This document shows positions 21,674 through 30,075 of a DNA stretch of 42,588 bases, one piece after another. The stretch is from Zymomonas sp. (GTDB lineage: Bacteria > Pseudomonadota > Alphaproteobacteria > Sphingomonadales > Sphingomonadaceae): the NCBI GenBank assembly GCA_027489105.1, contig JAIYAJ010000348.1, forward strand, positions 1 through 42,588, given 5' to 3'. The stretch's first letter is position 1. The number at the start of each line of letters is the position of its first letter. Position numbers and translations under genes: made by a program. The notes under the pieces are model-generated. The model saw only the letters and a list, made by a program, of their open reading frames with translations. It was not told the origin of the DNA and did no database searches.

Positions 21674-22138
21674 ATGTCGAACGGCCATATCACCATCATT
21701 CTCCCGAAAAACCGGAAGCTGCCGGGTCGGCTCGAATTGAGGGCCGCTGAGGGCGCTCTGCTGTTCGCCTGCGCCTGCCTCGGCCGATCTGCAGGGCACG
21801 CCACAAACCCGTCCCGCGACCCGCTTCTCTATCGGGGGCATACCCCGACTGGTGACTATGCCCTGACCTTCGTCACCGCGCTCGCTCGCCCCATTCCCGG
21901 CATTGGACGCTTGTGGGTTGGCCTCGATCCCGTCGGCGGTCAGGCCCAGCAGGCCGAGGACGCCGGCCGTACCGGCCTCGGCATCCACGGCGGGCGCGGC
22001 AACGACGCTCTCATGATGACCCACGGGTGCATCCGCCTCTTCGATCGGGACATGGCCCAGCTGGCCAAGGTGGCGGGCAAGCTCCGCTTCACGGTCTCCA
22101 TTGTCGAGGAGATCATGGTGGAGGGCAGGCCCTCGTGA
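21674..22138 (+). CDS. L,D-transpeptidase-fold (YkuD-like) enzyme in the lysis gene position
   Basis: The 154-residue product has the YkuD catalytic pattern: GLGIHGG with His105, then MTHGCIRL with His117 and catalytic Cys119 followed by Arg121. Upstream parts fit too (RGHTPTGDYAL). No signal peptide is seen. The family makes or breaks peptidoglycan cross-links to diaminopimelate. In Mu the lysozyme gene stands at this place, first in the late cluster after Mor/C. No lysozyme or other peptidoglycan hydrolase is found in the window, so this may act in host lysis; this is inference. Confidence 0.85.
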   Translation: MSNGHITIILPKNRKLPGRLELRAAEGALLFACACLGRSAGHATNPSRDPLLYRGHTPTGDYALTFVTALARPIPGIGRLWVGLDPVGGQAQQAEDAGRTGLGIHGGRGNDALMMTHGCIRLFDRDMAQLAKVAGKLRFTVSIVEEIMVEGRPS

Positions 22139-22602
22139 GGTCCTTCCTGTCGCTCGCCTTTGCGCTGGCCATCCTTCTCGTCGGCATGATCGGCTTCGAC
22201 TACGCCTGGGCGGAGCCTGCCGTCAGCGAGCGCGCCAACGCCGTCTCGTGGCCCGACTGGATCCGCGCGATCTGGCCGATCCTCGTGGTGGTCATCGGCG
22301 CGATCGGCACCGGCCTCTATCTCGGCCTGGCGGTCCGCTTCCCCACCGTCGCGGCATTCCAGCAGCTGAAGAACCGCGTCGACACGATGGAGCGGGAGAC
22401 ATCCGACATCGGGTCGCGGGTCAAGCGGGTTGAGGAGCTTTGCATAGCGGCGCCCACGCGCGTCGAGCTCCAGGAAGACATCGCCGAACTGGGCGAGCGC
22501 CTGTCCTCCATGGAGGGCGAGATGAAGGGGGTGGCCACCCAGCTGGGGACCACCAACCGCTACCTTCACACATTGATCGAAAGGGGGCTGGGCAGCCGAT
22601 GA
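22135..22602 (+). CDS. DUF2730 (Mu gp25-like) membrane protein
   Basis: GTG 22135 overlaps the previous stop and has GGAGGG 8 bases upstream. The 155-residue product has two N-terminal hydrophobic segments (SLAFALAILLVGMIGF and IWPILVVVIGAIGTGLYLGLAV) and a long C-terminal coiled coil (LKNRVDTMERETSDIGSRVKRVE, then LGERLSSMEGEM). This matches DUF2730 proteins, which lie between the lysis and packaging genes in Mu-like phages. Function is unknown; a role at the membrane in lysis is possible. Confidence 0.85.
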   Translation: MRSFLSLAFALAILLVGMIGFDYAWAEPAVSERANAVSWPDWIRAIWPILVVVIGAIGTGLYLGLAVRFPTVAAFQQLKNRVDTMERETSDIGSRVKRVEELCIAAPTRVELQEDIAELGERLSSMEGEMKGVATQLGTTNRYLHTLIERGLGSR

Positions 22603-22886
22603 ACGAGATAATCGCGCCGCTCGTCCGGCGCGCCATCCTGGACCTGCTGAATGACGTCGGCGGCGAGCACAACGATGAGGTTCTGACGATGACCCTCAAT
22701 CAGTTGGGCCATCGCGTCGCCCGGCGCGACGTCGTCCAGCAGATGTCGTGGCTTGCCGATCAGAAGCTTCTGATCTGCGAGAGCCTGGGCAGCTTCACTG
22801 TCGCCCGGATCAACGCCGACGGGCGGGACGTCGCGGAGGGCCGGCTTCCTATCGAAGGCGTCAGCCGCTTCAAGACGGGCGAGTAA
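22599..22886 (+). CDS. Mu gp26-like winged-helix protein
   Basis: The 95-residue product fits the Mu gp26 / VpaChn25-type family: RRAILDLLNDVGGEHNDEVL, LNQLGHRVARRDVVQQMSWLADQKLL and FTVARINADGRDVAEG. The layout is a winged helix like ArsR regulators. It overlaps the DUF2730 gene by ATGA and precedes the gp27-like gene by one base. The role in the phage is unknown. Confidence 0.85.
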   Translation: MNEIIAPLVRRAILDLLNDVGGEHNDEVLTMTLNQLGHRVARRDVVQQMSWLADQKLLICESLGSFTVARINADGRDVAEGRLPIEGVSRFKTGE

Positions 22887-22887
22887 A

Positions 22888-23433
22888 ATGGGACGCCGGA
22901 GTTCGGTCGAGAAAGACCCACGCGTTCGCCAGGCCGTCGACGAGGCTATCAAGCGCGGATGCACGATCGACGAGATCGTCGAAGCCGTTGGTGCGGTGGG
23001 CGGAAAGGTCTCGCGGAGCGCGGTGGGCCGATACGCCAAGCAATATGCGCAGCTGGCGGAAAAGCAGCGCGATATGCAGGCCGTTGCCCGGTCCTTCGCC
23101 TCCGAGTTCGGCTCGGCCGATGATCAACAGGGCCGGCTGCTCATCCAGCTGGTCACCACGTTGATCACGAGCACCGTCATGCCCGTAGCGATCGGCGAGG
23201 AAGGCAGTGAGCAGATCACGACCAAGGCGCTCGCCGATATCGCTCGCGCGGTGAAGGACGTGACGTCCGCCTCCAAGGTCGATGTCGACCGCGAAATCCG
23301 CATCCGCGAGGAGGAAAGTCGTCGCGCCCGCCAGAAGGCGGCCGATGCCGCTGAAAAGGCCGGCCGCGCAGCGGGGGCTACCGAAGAGACGCTGAGGATG
23401 ATCCGCATGGGCATCCTCGGCCTGTCGTCGTGA
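22888..23433 (+). CDS. DUF3486 (Mu gp27-like) protein, probable small terminase subunit
   Basis: The 181-residue product begins MGRRSSVEKDPRVRQAVD, followed by a helix-turn-helix (TIDEIVEAVGAVGGKVSRSAVGRYAKQY). The rest is a long helical region (AVARSFASEFG, LLIQLVTTLITS, then a charged coiled coil). This matches DUF3486. Members sit before the large terminase and are thought to be the small, DNA-recognising terminase subunit. Confidence 0.88.
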   Translation: MGRRSSVEKDPRVRQAVDEAIKRGCTIDEIVEAVGAVGGKVSRSAVGRYAKQYAQLAEKQRDMQAVARSFASEFGSADDQQGRLLIQLVTTLITSTVMPVAIGEEGSEQITTKALADIARAVKDVTSASKVDVDREIRIREEESRRARQKAADAAEKAGRAAGATEETLRMIRMGILGLSS

Positions 23434-24035
23434 CGCGTCGCAAACGCTCGGTTGGCCCGAGGCAGGACCGGCACCCTTATGACTGGTATGTCGAGCCGGC
23501 CTGGGCGGTCGAGGCACTTTTCCGGCACGTCCCCTTCACGGGCACCGTCGGTGACCCGTGCTGCGGCCTCGGAACGATCCCGGCTGTGGCACGCGCCCTC
23601 GGCTTCGAGACGGTGGCGGCGGACCTGCACGACAGGGGCTGCCCTGGGCTGGTCGCGATCGCCGACTTTCTCATCGATGCCGAGGCATTCGCCGGCATCG
23701 ACAACCTGATTTTCAATCCGCCCTACAGCTATCGGCCGAGAATTGCGGAGTCGTTCGTAAGGCGGGCCCTGGAGATTGCTGAGCGGAAGGTCGCGGCCCT
23801 CGTCCCGGTCAAATGGCTCTGCACTGGCATCCGCCATGCACTGTTCGTGCGCCACCCGCCCAGCGAGGTCCTGATCCTCTCCGACCGGCCGTCGATGCCG
23901 CCAGGCGATAAGATCGAGACGCTGGGCACGCGCGCCTTCAAAGGCGGGACGATCGACTATTGCTGGATCGTCTGGGAGGCCCGGAGCACGGGGCCGACCA
24001 TGGTGCGGTGGATCCGCAGGGGAGCGGTGGCATGA
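23430..24035 (+). CDS. DNA methyltransferase-like protein with NPPY motif
   Basis: GTG 23430 overlaps the gp27-like stop. The 201-residue product has a SAM-binding motif DPCCGLGTIPAVARALG near residue 42 and catalytic motif IFNPPYSYRPRI near residue 95, then VAALVPVKWLCTG. NPPY is typical of N6-adenine or N4-cytosine methyltransferases. No partner nuclease is nearby. It may modify phage DNA to avoid host restriction. It is inserted between the small and large terminase genes. Confidence 0.85.
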   Translation: MTRRKRSVGPRQDRHPYDWYVEPAWAVEALFRHVPFTGTVGDPCCGLGTIPAVARALGFETVAADLHDRGCPGLVAIADFLIDAEAFAGIDNLIFNPPYSYRPRIAESFVRRALEIAERKVAALVPVKWLCTGIRHALFVRHPPSEVLILSDRPSMPPGDKIETLGTRAFKGGTIDYCWIVWEARSTGPTMVRWIRRGAVA

Positions 24036-24388
24036 ACGGCCACCGGATCGTTGCCGGCAATCCTCCTCTGCGTCGAGGCGCCCTGACCGAGCAGGCGATA
24101 AAAGCCCGCGATCTGGCTGTGCAGCTGGGTTTCAATGAGGTTGCACTGCTGGCCAGCAGGGTTGCGCGATCGCCGTCCCGATATCTGCATTTCCGCGACG
24201 CTCGCTCGATCCTTTGGCGCATCCGCTTTTCGGACCATTATTGCCCTGGTCATATCCAGCAGCCCGACCTCGACGTGGTCATCTACGACGGCGACAGCGG
24301 CTTCGTGGAGGTTGCTGCCTTCCTGCGCGCCGTCGCCGCAGGGCACATCGAACAGCGTCCGCGCGCGCCGCGAGGAAAGCGTCGGTGA
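24032..24388 (+). CDS. Hypothetical phage protein
   Basis: The 118-residue product has a helical N-terminus (TEQAIKARDLAVQLGFNEVALLASRVA), a strand region with YLHFRDARSILWRIRFSDHY, and LDVVIYDGDSGFVEVAAFLRAVAAG before a basic tail. I recognise no family. It overlaps both neighbours (ATGA, TGATG). Confidence 0.65.
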   Translation: MNGHRIVAGNPPLRRGALTEQAIKARDLAVQLGFNEVALLASRVARSPSRYLHFRDARSILWRIRFSDHYCPGHIQQPDLDVVIYDGDSGFVEVAAFLRAVAAGHIEQRPRAPRGKRR

Positions 24389-24624
24389 TGGACGAGCAGC
24401 AGCGCGCCGATCTGGCCGAGTCCCTCGGCAATGACATTCTCGCATTGATCGCGGCACGCTGTGCCGCGAACGGCGCCGATGGCGGCGATATCCTGGCTAT
24501 CGGCCTTTGTGCGACCGCTGGAATCGCAGTGGCGATCGCTGCGACCAAGGCGGTCGACGCGGCTGCGGCCGTCGCGCTGGTCAGGCTGACCGCCGAGGCT
24601 GCCGCGAAGGACATCTACGGATGA
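24388..24624 (+). CDS. Small Ala-rich protein before the terminase
   Basis: The 78-residue product is Ala-rich and helical with a hydrophobic centre (ILAIGLCATAGIAVAIAATKAV) that could be a membrane segment. No family is recognised. It overlaps the upstream gene (TGATG) and the terminase start (ATGA). Confidence 0.6.
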   Translation: MDEQQRADLAESLGNDILALIAARCAANGADGGDILAIGLCATAGIAVAIAATKAVDAAAAVALVRLTAEAAAKDIYG

Positions 24625-26216
24625 GCCAGGCCCCAACCACCCCGAGCTCGTTGGCGCACCCCTCACAGGCGGCGCTCGCAGTCGGCACTGCGGCCGACGT
24701 GCCGGCCGTCCTGCTGCGCTATCAGGTCGAGGCGATCGAGCTCAGCCACGCGCACGCCTTTCTTCTTATCGAGAAGAGCCGTCGAACCGGCATTTCCTAC
24801 GCCTTCGCCGCCGATGCCGTCTTGACGGCGTCGCCGGCAGTCGGGGCGCAGAACGTCTTCTACATCGCCTACAATCTGGAAATGACGCGCGAGTTCATCG
24901 GCTATTGCGCCGATTTCGCGAAGAGCTTCGACCAGGTCTCGCAGCGGACCGATGAGATCCTGTTCGACGATGGTTCGGAGAAGGGGATCAAGGCCTTCCG
25001 GATCGATTTTCCCTCGGGCAAGTCGATCGTCGCACTCTCGTCGAAGCCGCGATCGCTTCGCGGCATGCAGGGCAAGGTCATCATCGACGAAGCCGCGTTC
25101 CACGACGGGTTCGAGGAACTGCTGAAGGCCGCGATGGCGCTCACAATGTGGGGCGGCAGCGTCGTCGTCATCTCGACCCACAACGGCGCCGACAACGCCT
25201 TCAACACCCAGATCGAGGATGTCCGGAAGGGCAAGATCGAAGGCCATGTGATGCGCCTGACCCTCGACGATGCGCTTGCTCAGGGCCTCTATAAGCGCAT
25301 CTGCCTGCGGACGGGGGAGACCTGGACACCGGCAGGCGAGGCGAAATGGGTCGCGAGCCTACGCAAGCGCTACGGTGACGCGGCGGACGAGGAGCTCGAC
25401 GTCATTCCGGCGCGCGGATCGGGCACCTATCTCACGCGGGCGACGATCGAGGCGGCGATGTCCGCCCAATATCCGGTCATCCGCCTGACATGTCCGAACG
25501 GCTTCGAGCGTCAGGATGAGGCGTTCCGAAACGCCGATATCGACGAATGGCTCGAAGACCATGTCGCGCCAGTACTTGCGACCTTTGTACCAGGGCGGGC
25601 CAGTTTCGTCGGGCAGGACTTCGCGCGCTCGAGCGATCTGTCGGCCGTGGCGGTCGGACAGGTCGACGACATGGCCAACCTCCATGAGCGCCTCGAAATC
25701 GAGATGCGAAACGTACCCTTCTCGGCGCAGCGGCGGATCCTCAATTTCATCTTCGGCAACATACCCCTGTTCTCGGCCGCTAAGCTCGATGCCCGAGGCA
25801 ACGGTCAGCAGCTGGCCGAAGAGATGCAGATGGAGTGGGGCTTTGATCGGATCGAAGCGGTCATGGCCACGCACGCGACCTACAACCGCTTCATGCCCAG
25901 GCTGAAGGCCCGGATCGAAGACCGCACCTTCATCATGCCGTTGTCTGAAGACGGCATCGAGGACCTTCGCCTGATCAAGCTGGTCAAGGGCATTCCCCAG
26001 ATCGTCGACCGTCGCGACGACAAGGCCGACGGGGCGAAGGGCAAGCGCCACGGCGACACCGCGATCGCGAAGATGCACCTGGTCGCGGCAGCCGATGAGG
26101 ACGTCGCGCCGATCGAGGCGCACGTAACCGGCGCGGTCCGCGCCACCGCCCAGGAGCACGAACACACCACCCGAGGCTTCGGCACTGTTCGCCGTCGCTC
26201 GATCGAGGAGTACTGA
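24621..26216 (+). CDS. Large terminase subunit (Mu gp28-like)
   Basis: The 531-residue product is the DNA-packaging motor. The ATPase part has a Walker A-like EKSRRTGIS (51-59) and Walker B GKVIIDEAAF with Asp156-Glu157. The nuclease part contains SFVGQDFARSSDLSAVAVG, with the aspartates of the RNase H fold, and later KGKRHGDTAIA near residue 485. This fits Mu gp28 terminases, which package by a headful mode. ATG 24621 overlaps the previous stop; the portal starts 1 base after its end. Confidence 0.93.
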   Translation: MSQAPTTPSSLAHPSQAALAVGTAADVPAVLLRYQVEAIELSHAHAFLLIEKSRRTGISYAFAADAVLTASPAVGAQNVFYIAYNLEMTREFIGYCADFAKSFDQVSQRTDEILFDDGSEKGIKAFRIDFPSGKSIVALSSKPRSLRGMQGKVIIDEAAFHDGFEELLKAAMALTMWGGSVVVISTHNGADNAFNTQIEDVRKGKIEGHVMRLTLDDALAQGLYKRICLRTGETWTPAGEAKWVASLRKRYGDAADEELDVIPARGSGTYLTRATIEAAMSAQYPVIRLTCPNGFERQDEAFRNADIDEWLEDHVAPVLATFVPGRASFVGQDFARSSDLSAVAVGQVDDMANLHERLEIEMRNVPFSAQRRILNFIFGNIPLFSAAKLDARGNGQQLAEEMQMEWGFDRIEAVMATHATYNRFMPRLKARIEDRTFIMPLSEDGIEDLRLIKLVKGIPQIVDRRDDKADGAKGKRHGDTAIAKMHLVAAADEDVAPIEAHVTGAVRATAQEHEHTTRGFGTVRRRSIEEY

Positions 26217-26217
26217 C

Positions 26218-28236
26218 ATGGCCACCAAGCCCGAGAGGCGGTCGAGGGGCCGCCCGTCCATCGGCGAGATCGCGACAACGCGCGATGGTCGCGACATCAC
26301 CCAGCCCTGGATTGCGGAGCTCCAGCAGCCACGCAATCCAAAGCTCCAGTCCGTGATCGACTGGGGCATCTACAAGCGGGTCATGGCGGACCCCGAGGTC
26401 CGCTCTACCTTCCAGCAGCGGCGACGCGCGGTCACCTCGGCCGAGTGGGACATCATCCCCGGCAACAAGAAGAAACCGGCTTCGGTGAAGGCAGCGGATC
26501 TGCTGAAAGCGAACCTGGAGCGGATCGGCGTCGATCGGGTCACCGACAAGATGCTCTATGCTCTCGCCTACGGCTATTCCGTGGCCGAGATCATCTGGGA
26601 AACGCGCGAAGGCCTTTGGCAGTTCGGGGATATCAAGGTTCGCCATGCGCGCCGGTTTCGGTGGGACAAGGACAACCGGCTGCGCCTGCTGACCAGCGGA
26701 AATATGCGCGGCGAGGTGCTAGAAGAGCGGAAGTTCTGGACGCTCGTGACGGGCGCCAGCGACGACGACGAAGCCTACGGCCACGGCTTTTGCGAGGACC
26801 TCTACTGGCCGACGCTGTTCAAGCGGAACGGCATCGGATTCTGGAATACGTTCCTCGACAAGTTCGGTAGCCCGACCGCCAAAGGCACCTATCGCCGTGG
26901 TACTCCACAGGCGGACATCAACAAACTGCTCGACGCCCTCGCGGCGATCGCCACCGACAGCGGAATCGCGTTGCCCGAAGGCGTGGCGATCGAGCTCCTC
27001 GATGCTGCCCGATCAGGAACGGCCGACTTCGAAAAGCTCGTCCGCTATATGGACGAGGCGATCGCCAAAGTCGTTCTAAGCCAGACCATGACGACGTCCG
27101 ACGGCTCCTCGCTGAGCCAGGCGGAGGTGCATGCCGGCGTGAAGCTTGAAGTTGTGACCGGGGACGCCGACCTCGTCTGCGAGAGCTTCAATCTGGGCCC
27201 GGCGACATGGTGGACCGAGTACAACTTCGGACCAGGCGTCGAGCCGCCCCAGCTCGTCCGCCTCATCGATCGAAAAACCGACCTGAAGGCCCAGGCAGAG
27301 GCCGATGTCCAGTTGAAGTCGCTGGGATGGGAGCGAACCGACGAAAGCTTCCGTGACACCTATGGCGATGGCTACGAGCGGTCGAACAGCGTCGATCCGA
27401 CAGACTCCGGCGCTCGTATCGGCCATAATGGCGGTCCGCCGATCAACGACAATGCACCCGACGCTCGGCCCGTCTCAGGCTCGACGGCGAGCTTCGCTGC
27501 GACCGACCCGAGGCCGCTCTATGTCAGCCGGCCGCTGCTGAACGCCGACGAGGTACTGGCTTGGGCGAAACGCGAAGGGTTCGCCCAGACCTTCGCTGCT
27601 TCAGAGCTTCACGTGACCGTCGCCTTCTCTCGCCGACCGGTTAACTGGTTCGATATGGGCACCGCCTGGGACGGTCCCGATGGCCGCCTGATAGTGCCGC
27701 CGGGTGGCCCCCGTCGTGTCGATCGCCTGGGCGAAGCGATCGTCCTGCATTTCGATTGCCCCGATCTACGCCGACGCAATCAGGAAATGCGAGATCGCGG
27801 GGCCAGTTGGGATTTCCCAACATACCAGATGCACGTCTCGATCGCGCCGGCCGGCTCGATACCGGACGGCATGAACATCGAAGCGATCGAGCCATTCGAG
27901 GGCGAGCTACGCTTCGGACCTGAGCGGTTTCGCGCTCTTGAATCGGGGTATGACGCGCAGCTGGCAGAGATCAGTTTCGCGGAGGCTGCGGCTGCGCGAG
28001 ACGTGGTCGACCAGGCCGTCGACATGATCATCGAAGAGGGTTGGGCTAGGATCGATGCGCCGGTCGCAGCGATGGTCGCCCCGATCGCCGCCGCTATCGA
28101 TGCCGCGAATTCACCCGAAGAGCTCGACGCGGCCCTAATCGCTTCACTGGGGCAATCCGATGTCGATCGTTTGACGGAACAGCTGGCACGGGCCGGCTTC
28201 GCAATCCGCGTGGCCGAAGAAGGCGGGGTGGAGTGA
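26218..28236 (+). CDS. DUF935 portal protein (Mu gp29-like) with fused Acb1-like 2H phosphoesterase domain
   Basis: Residues 1-385 match the Mu gp29 portal family: ITQPWIAELQQPRNPKLQ, WGIYKRVMADPEVRSTFQQRRRAV-type segment, AYGYSVAEIIWE, FWNTFLDKFGSPTAKGTY and TSDGSSLSQAEVH. After a linker with IGHNGGPP, residues about 434-583 (27517-27966) form an extra domain carrying ELHVTVAF (HxT, His465-Thr467) and YQMHVSIAP (HxS, His539-Ser541). The paired HxT/HxS boxes are the mark of 2H phosphoesterases such as anti-CBASS protein Acb1, which cuts cyclic nucleotide signals. The C-terminal 90 residues are helical, as in other gp29 proteins. The total of 672 residues exceeds the usual ~500. Confidence 0.88.
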   Translation: MATKPERRSRGRPSIGEIATTRDGRDITQPWIAELQQPRNPKLQSVIDWGIYKRVMADPEVRSTFQQRRRAVTSAEWDIIPGNKKKPASVKAADLLKANLERIGVDRVTDKMLYALAYGYSVAEIIWETREGLWQFGDIKVRHARRFRWDKDNRLRLLTSGNMRGEVLEERKFWTLVTGASDDDEAYGHGFCEDLYWPTLFKRNGIGFWNTFLDKFGSPTAKGTYRRGTPQADINKLLDALAAIATDSGIALPEGVAIELLDAARSGTADFEKLVRYMDEAIAKVVLSQTMTTSDGSSLSQAEVHAGVKLEVVTGDADLVCESFNLGPATWWTEYNFGPGVEPPQLVRLIDRKTDLKAQAEADVQLKSLGWERTDESFRDTYGDGYERSNSVDPTDSGARIGHNGGPPINDNAPDARPVSGSTASFAATDPRPLYVSRPLLNADEVLAWAKREGFAQTFAASELHVTVAFSRRPVNWFDMGTAWDGPDGRLIVPPGGPRRVDRLGEAIVLHFDCPDLRRRNQEMRDRGASWDFPTYQMHVSIAPAGSIPDGMNIEAIEPFEGELRFGPERFRALESGYDAQLAEISFAEAAAARDVVDQAVDMIIEEGWARIDAPVAAMVAPIAAAIDAANSPEELDAALIASLGQSDVDRLTEQLARAGFAIRVAEEGGVE

Positions 28237-28273
28237 TGTCGAGCCGGCCGTTGTTGGGCGGTGGCCGGCCGTG

Positions 28274-28438
28274 ATGAGCGCCACCATCGCCGCTCGCCAG
28301 ATCGCCGAGCTCGAATCGCGCGAGGAGTTGACGCCCGTCGAGGCGCGCCGGCTGCAGCAGCTGGTCGATGGCGAGCGCCCCTATGGCCGGCCCCGGCCGA
28401 AATATGACCATCGGCACCGTCGGAAGGGAGAAGGTTGA
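28274..28438 (+). CDS. Small basic protein between portal and MuF
   Basis: A 54-residue frame begins at ATG 28274. The N-terminal part is a helix-turn-helix-like pair (IAARQIAELESREEL and EARRLQQLVDGE) and the tail is very basic (YGRPRPKYDHRHRRK). No family is recognised. It ends 2 bases before the MuF start. It is too small for certainty, but its helical pattern and spacing support it. Confidence 0.55.
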   Translation: MSATIAARQIAELESREELTPVEARRLQQLVDGERPYGRPRPKYDHRHRRKGEG

Positions 28439-28440
28439 TC

Positions 28441-29778
28441 ATGGCCGACATATCAGGGGCTTTCGGCCTTCCGCCCGCCGAGACGATCGAGTTTTTCCGG
28501 GCCAAAGGCTATCGGGTGCAGTCCCGCTGGGACGAGACCTGGCAGCAGGAAAATGGGCGCGCTTTCACCGTTACCAAGATGATGAACGGCGCGCTCCTTG
28601 AGGAAGTGCGCCGATCGCTCGATCGCGTTCTCAGCCAGGGCGGCACCTTCGAACAGTGGAAGGCGGCGGTAATTCCTCAAATGCAGCAGGCCGGCTGGTA
28701 CGGCCGGGTGCAGGACCGTGAGATCACGGGCGTCGACCATGCCGTTTTCATTGGCGAACGTCGGCTGCGAACGATCTACGACACCAACCTGCGGACGGCG
28801 CGGGCGGCCGGGAAGTGGAAGCGCATCCAGGCCATGAAGGATGTCGCGCCCTTCCTCATGTACGATGCGGTGAACGATCGGCGCACGCGCCCTTTGCACC
28901 GCGTCTGGGGTGGACTGGACGATGGGCGCCCGATCATCCTGCCGGTCGATCACCCCGCCTGGTCGGTCTATTTCCCGCCATGTGGCTGGGGATGCCGGTG
29001 CGGCGTCTCGCAGCTGAGCGAACGGGTGATGCAGCGGCGCGGTCTGCCGGTGACAACCGACGCTGAGCTCCGCCGCAAAGGCTGGCTGACCGAGAGCGGC
29101 GAGATCGGCGGCGCGCGCCAGGCCTGGAAGAAGTCCGACGGTTCTGTCGTGATGGTGCCAGCGGGGATTGATCCGGGCTGGGCCTACAACCCCGGCGAGG
29201 ATTACCTCGCCGGGCTCGCCAAACCCTTCACAGATCAGCCGCTGCAGAGGCCTCATTTGATCAGCGGTGACAGACCCGATCTTCCAGCACCTCGCGCCCG
29301 TCCAGCCGACCTGTTACTGCCAACCGACACCCCTATGGAGGACGCAATCGACGTCTTCCTGAAGTCGTTCGATGGCGTGACGGATGGGGCGACGATTCTC
29401 ACCAAGGATCGGCTCGGAGAACCCCTCGTCGTGGACGAGACCTTCTTCTTTCGTGGCGGCGATCGGAATGCCCCCAAGCTGGACAGAGGGCGCATCGAGT
29501 CGATCCGGCTGATCGCGGAGACTTTGCGCGATCCGGACGAGATATGGTGGTGCTGGGTCGAAGAAACAAAGGGCCAGAGCGGAACTCCACGCCCAAGGCT
29601 CGCCCGTCGCTATGTGGCTCGGTTTGATATCGACGGCCGGCGCCGATCCTTCGTTGTCGTCATGCAATATGACCAAGGCGGTTGGCGCGGCGTCACTGGC
29701 TTCAAAAGCAAGCGCGAGAACTATCTGGCGAGCGACAATGTGCGCGCTGGCGTCCTCGCCTACAGGAGGCCCGAATGA
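28441..29778 (+). CDS. MuF head morphogenesis protein with C-terminal PBECR-like nuclease domain
   Basis: ATG 28441 has an AGAAGG site 6 bases upstream. Residues 1-200 fit Mu gp30/gpF, a minor head protein: LPPAETIEFFRAKGY, RTIYDTNLRTARAAGKW, YDAVNDRRTRPLH and PPCGWGCRCGVSQLSERV with Cys181, Cys185 and Cys187. From about residue 295 (29323 onward) a second domain follows: AIDVFLKSFDGVTDGATI, IESIRLIAETLRDPDEIWW, RRYVARFDIDGRRRSFVVV and WRGVTGFKSKRENYL. This is like the phage Barnase-EndoU-ColicinE5/D-RelE (PBECR) nuclease group. MuF proteins with toxin tails are known in other phages. No immunity gene is obvious downstream. Confidence 0.88.
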   Translation: MADISGAFGLPPAETIEFFRAKGYRVQSRWDETWQQENGRAFTVTKMMNGALLEEVRRSLDRVLSQGGTFEQWKAAVIPQMQQAGWYGRVQDREITGVDHAVFIGERRLRTIYDTNLRTARAAGKWKRIQAMKDVAPFLMYDAVNDRRTRPLHRVWGGLDDGRPIILPVDHPAWSVYFPPCGWGCRCGVSQLSERVMQRRGLPVTTDAELRRKGWLTESGEIGGARQAWKKSDGSVVMVPAGIDPGWAYNPGEDYLAGLAKPFTDQPLQRPHLISGDRPDLPAPRARPADLLLPTDTPMEDAIDVFLKSFDGVTDGATILTKDRLGEPLVVDETFFFRGGDRNAPKLDRGRIESIRLIAETLRDPDEIWWCWVEETKGQSGTPRPRLARRYVARFDIDGRRRSFVVVMQYDQGGWRGVTGFKSKRENYLASDNVRAGVLAYRRPE

Positions 29779-29807
29779 AAAAGGCCCGGCCGAAGCCGGA
29801 CCTTTTT
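29778..29807 (+). terminator. Rho-independent terminator after MuF
   Basis: AAAAAGGCCCGGC, a CGAA loop and GCCGGACCTTTTT form a 13-bp stem with one mismatch, followed by T-rich sequence. It starts at the last base of the MuF stop codon and works in both directions. It ends the right-arm late transcript. Confidence 0.9.
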
Positions 29808-30075
29808 CGCGTGATTGGAGGTCCTCTGAGCCCACCCCCGCCAGGGCAGTATTACGAACCTCGCGGACACGCGCCCGGACGGTCTCACCGATATAGCTAT
29901 TCCTGCCCGCGCCAGCAACCGGACAGGCCAGATTGCCTTCGTACGCGGCTTGGGACCGCGACGGGGGCTGGAGCGTTGGCGCGCTCCAAGCCGGCGGCTG
30001 ACACCGCCACGACCCAACCGGTCCGCATCGGGCCGATCCCGTCACCCTGCAGGGCGAGGGGAACATCCACGGAAA
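29808..30075. other. Intergenic region before the Dam-like gene
   Basis: About 270 bases with no frame that I can support; the frames open here are proline/arginine-rich and have no ribosome site. GC is high. It probably holds the promoter for the methyltransferase gene, but I see no clear -35/-10 pair. Confidence 0.5.

Noticed and set aside
28236..28274. 12-codon frame between portal and the 54-residue gene
   Set aside because: Too short, Gly/Pro/Arg-rich, and with no ribosome site.
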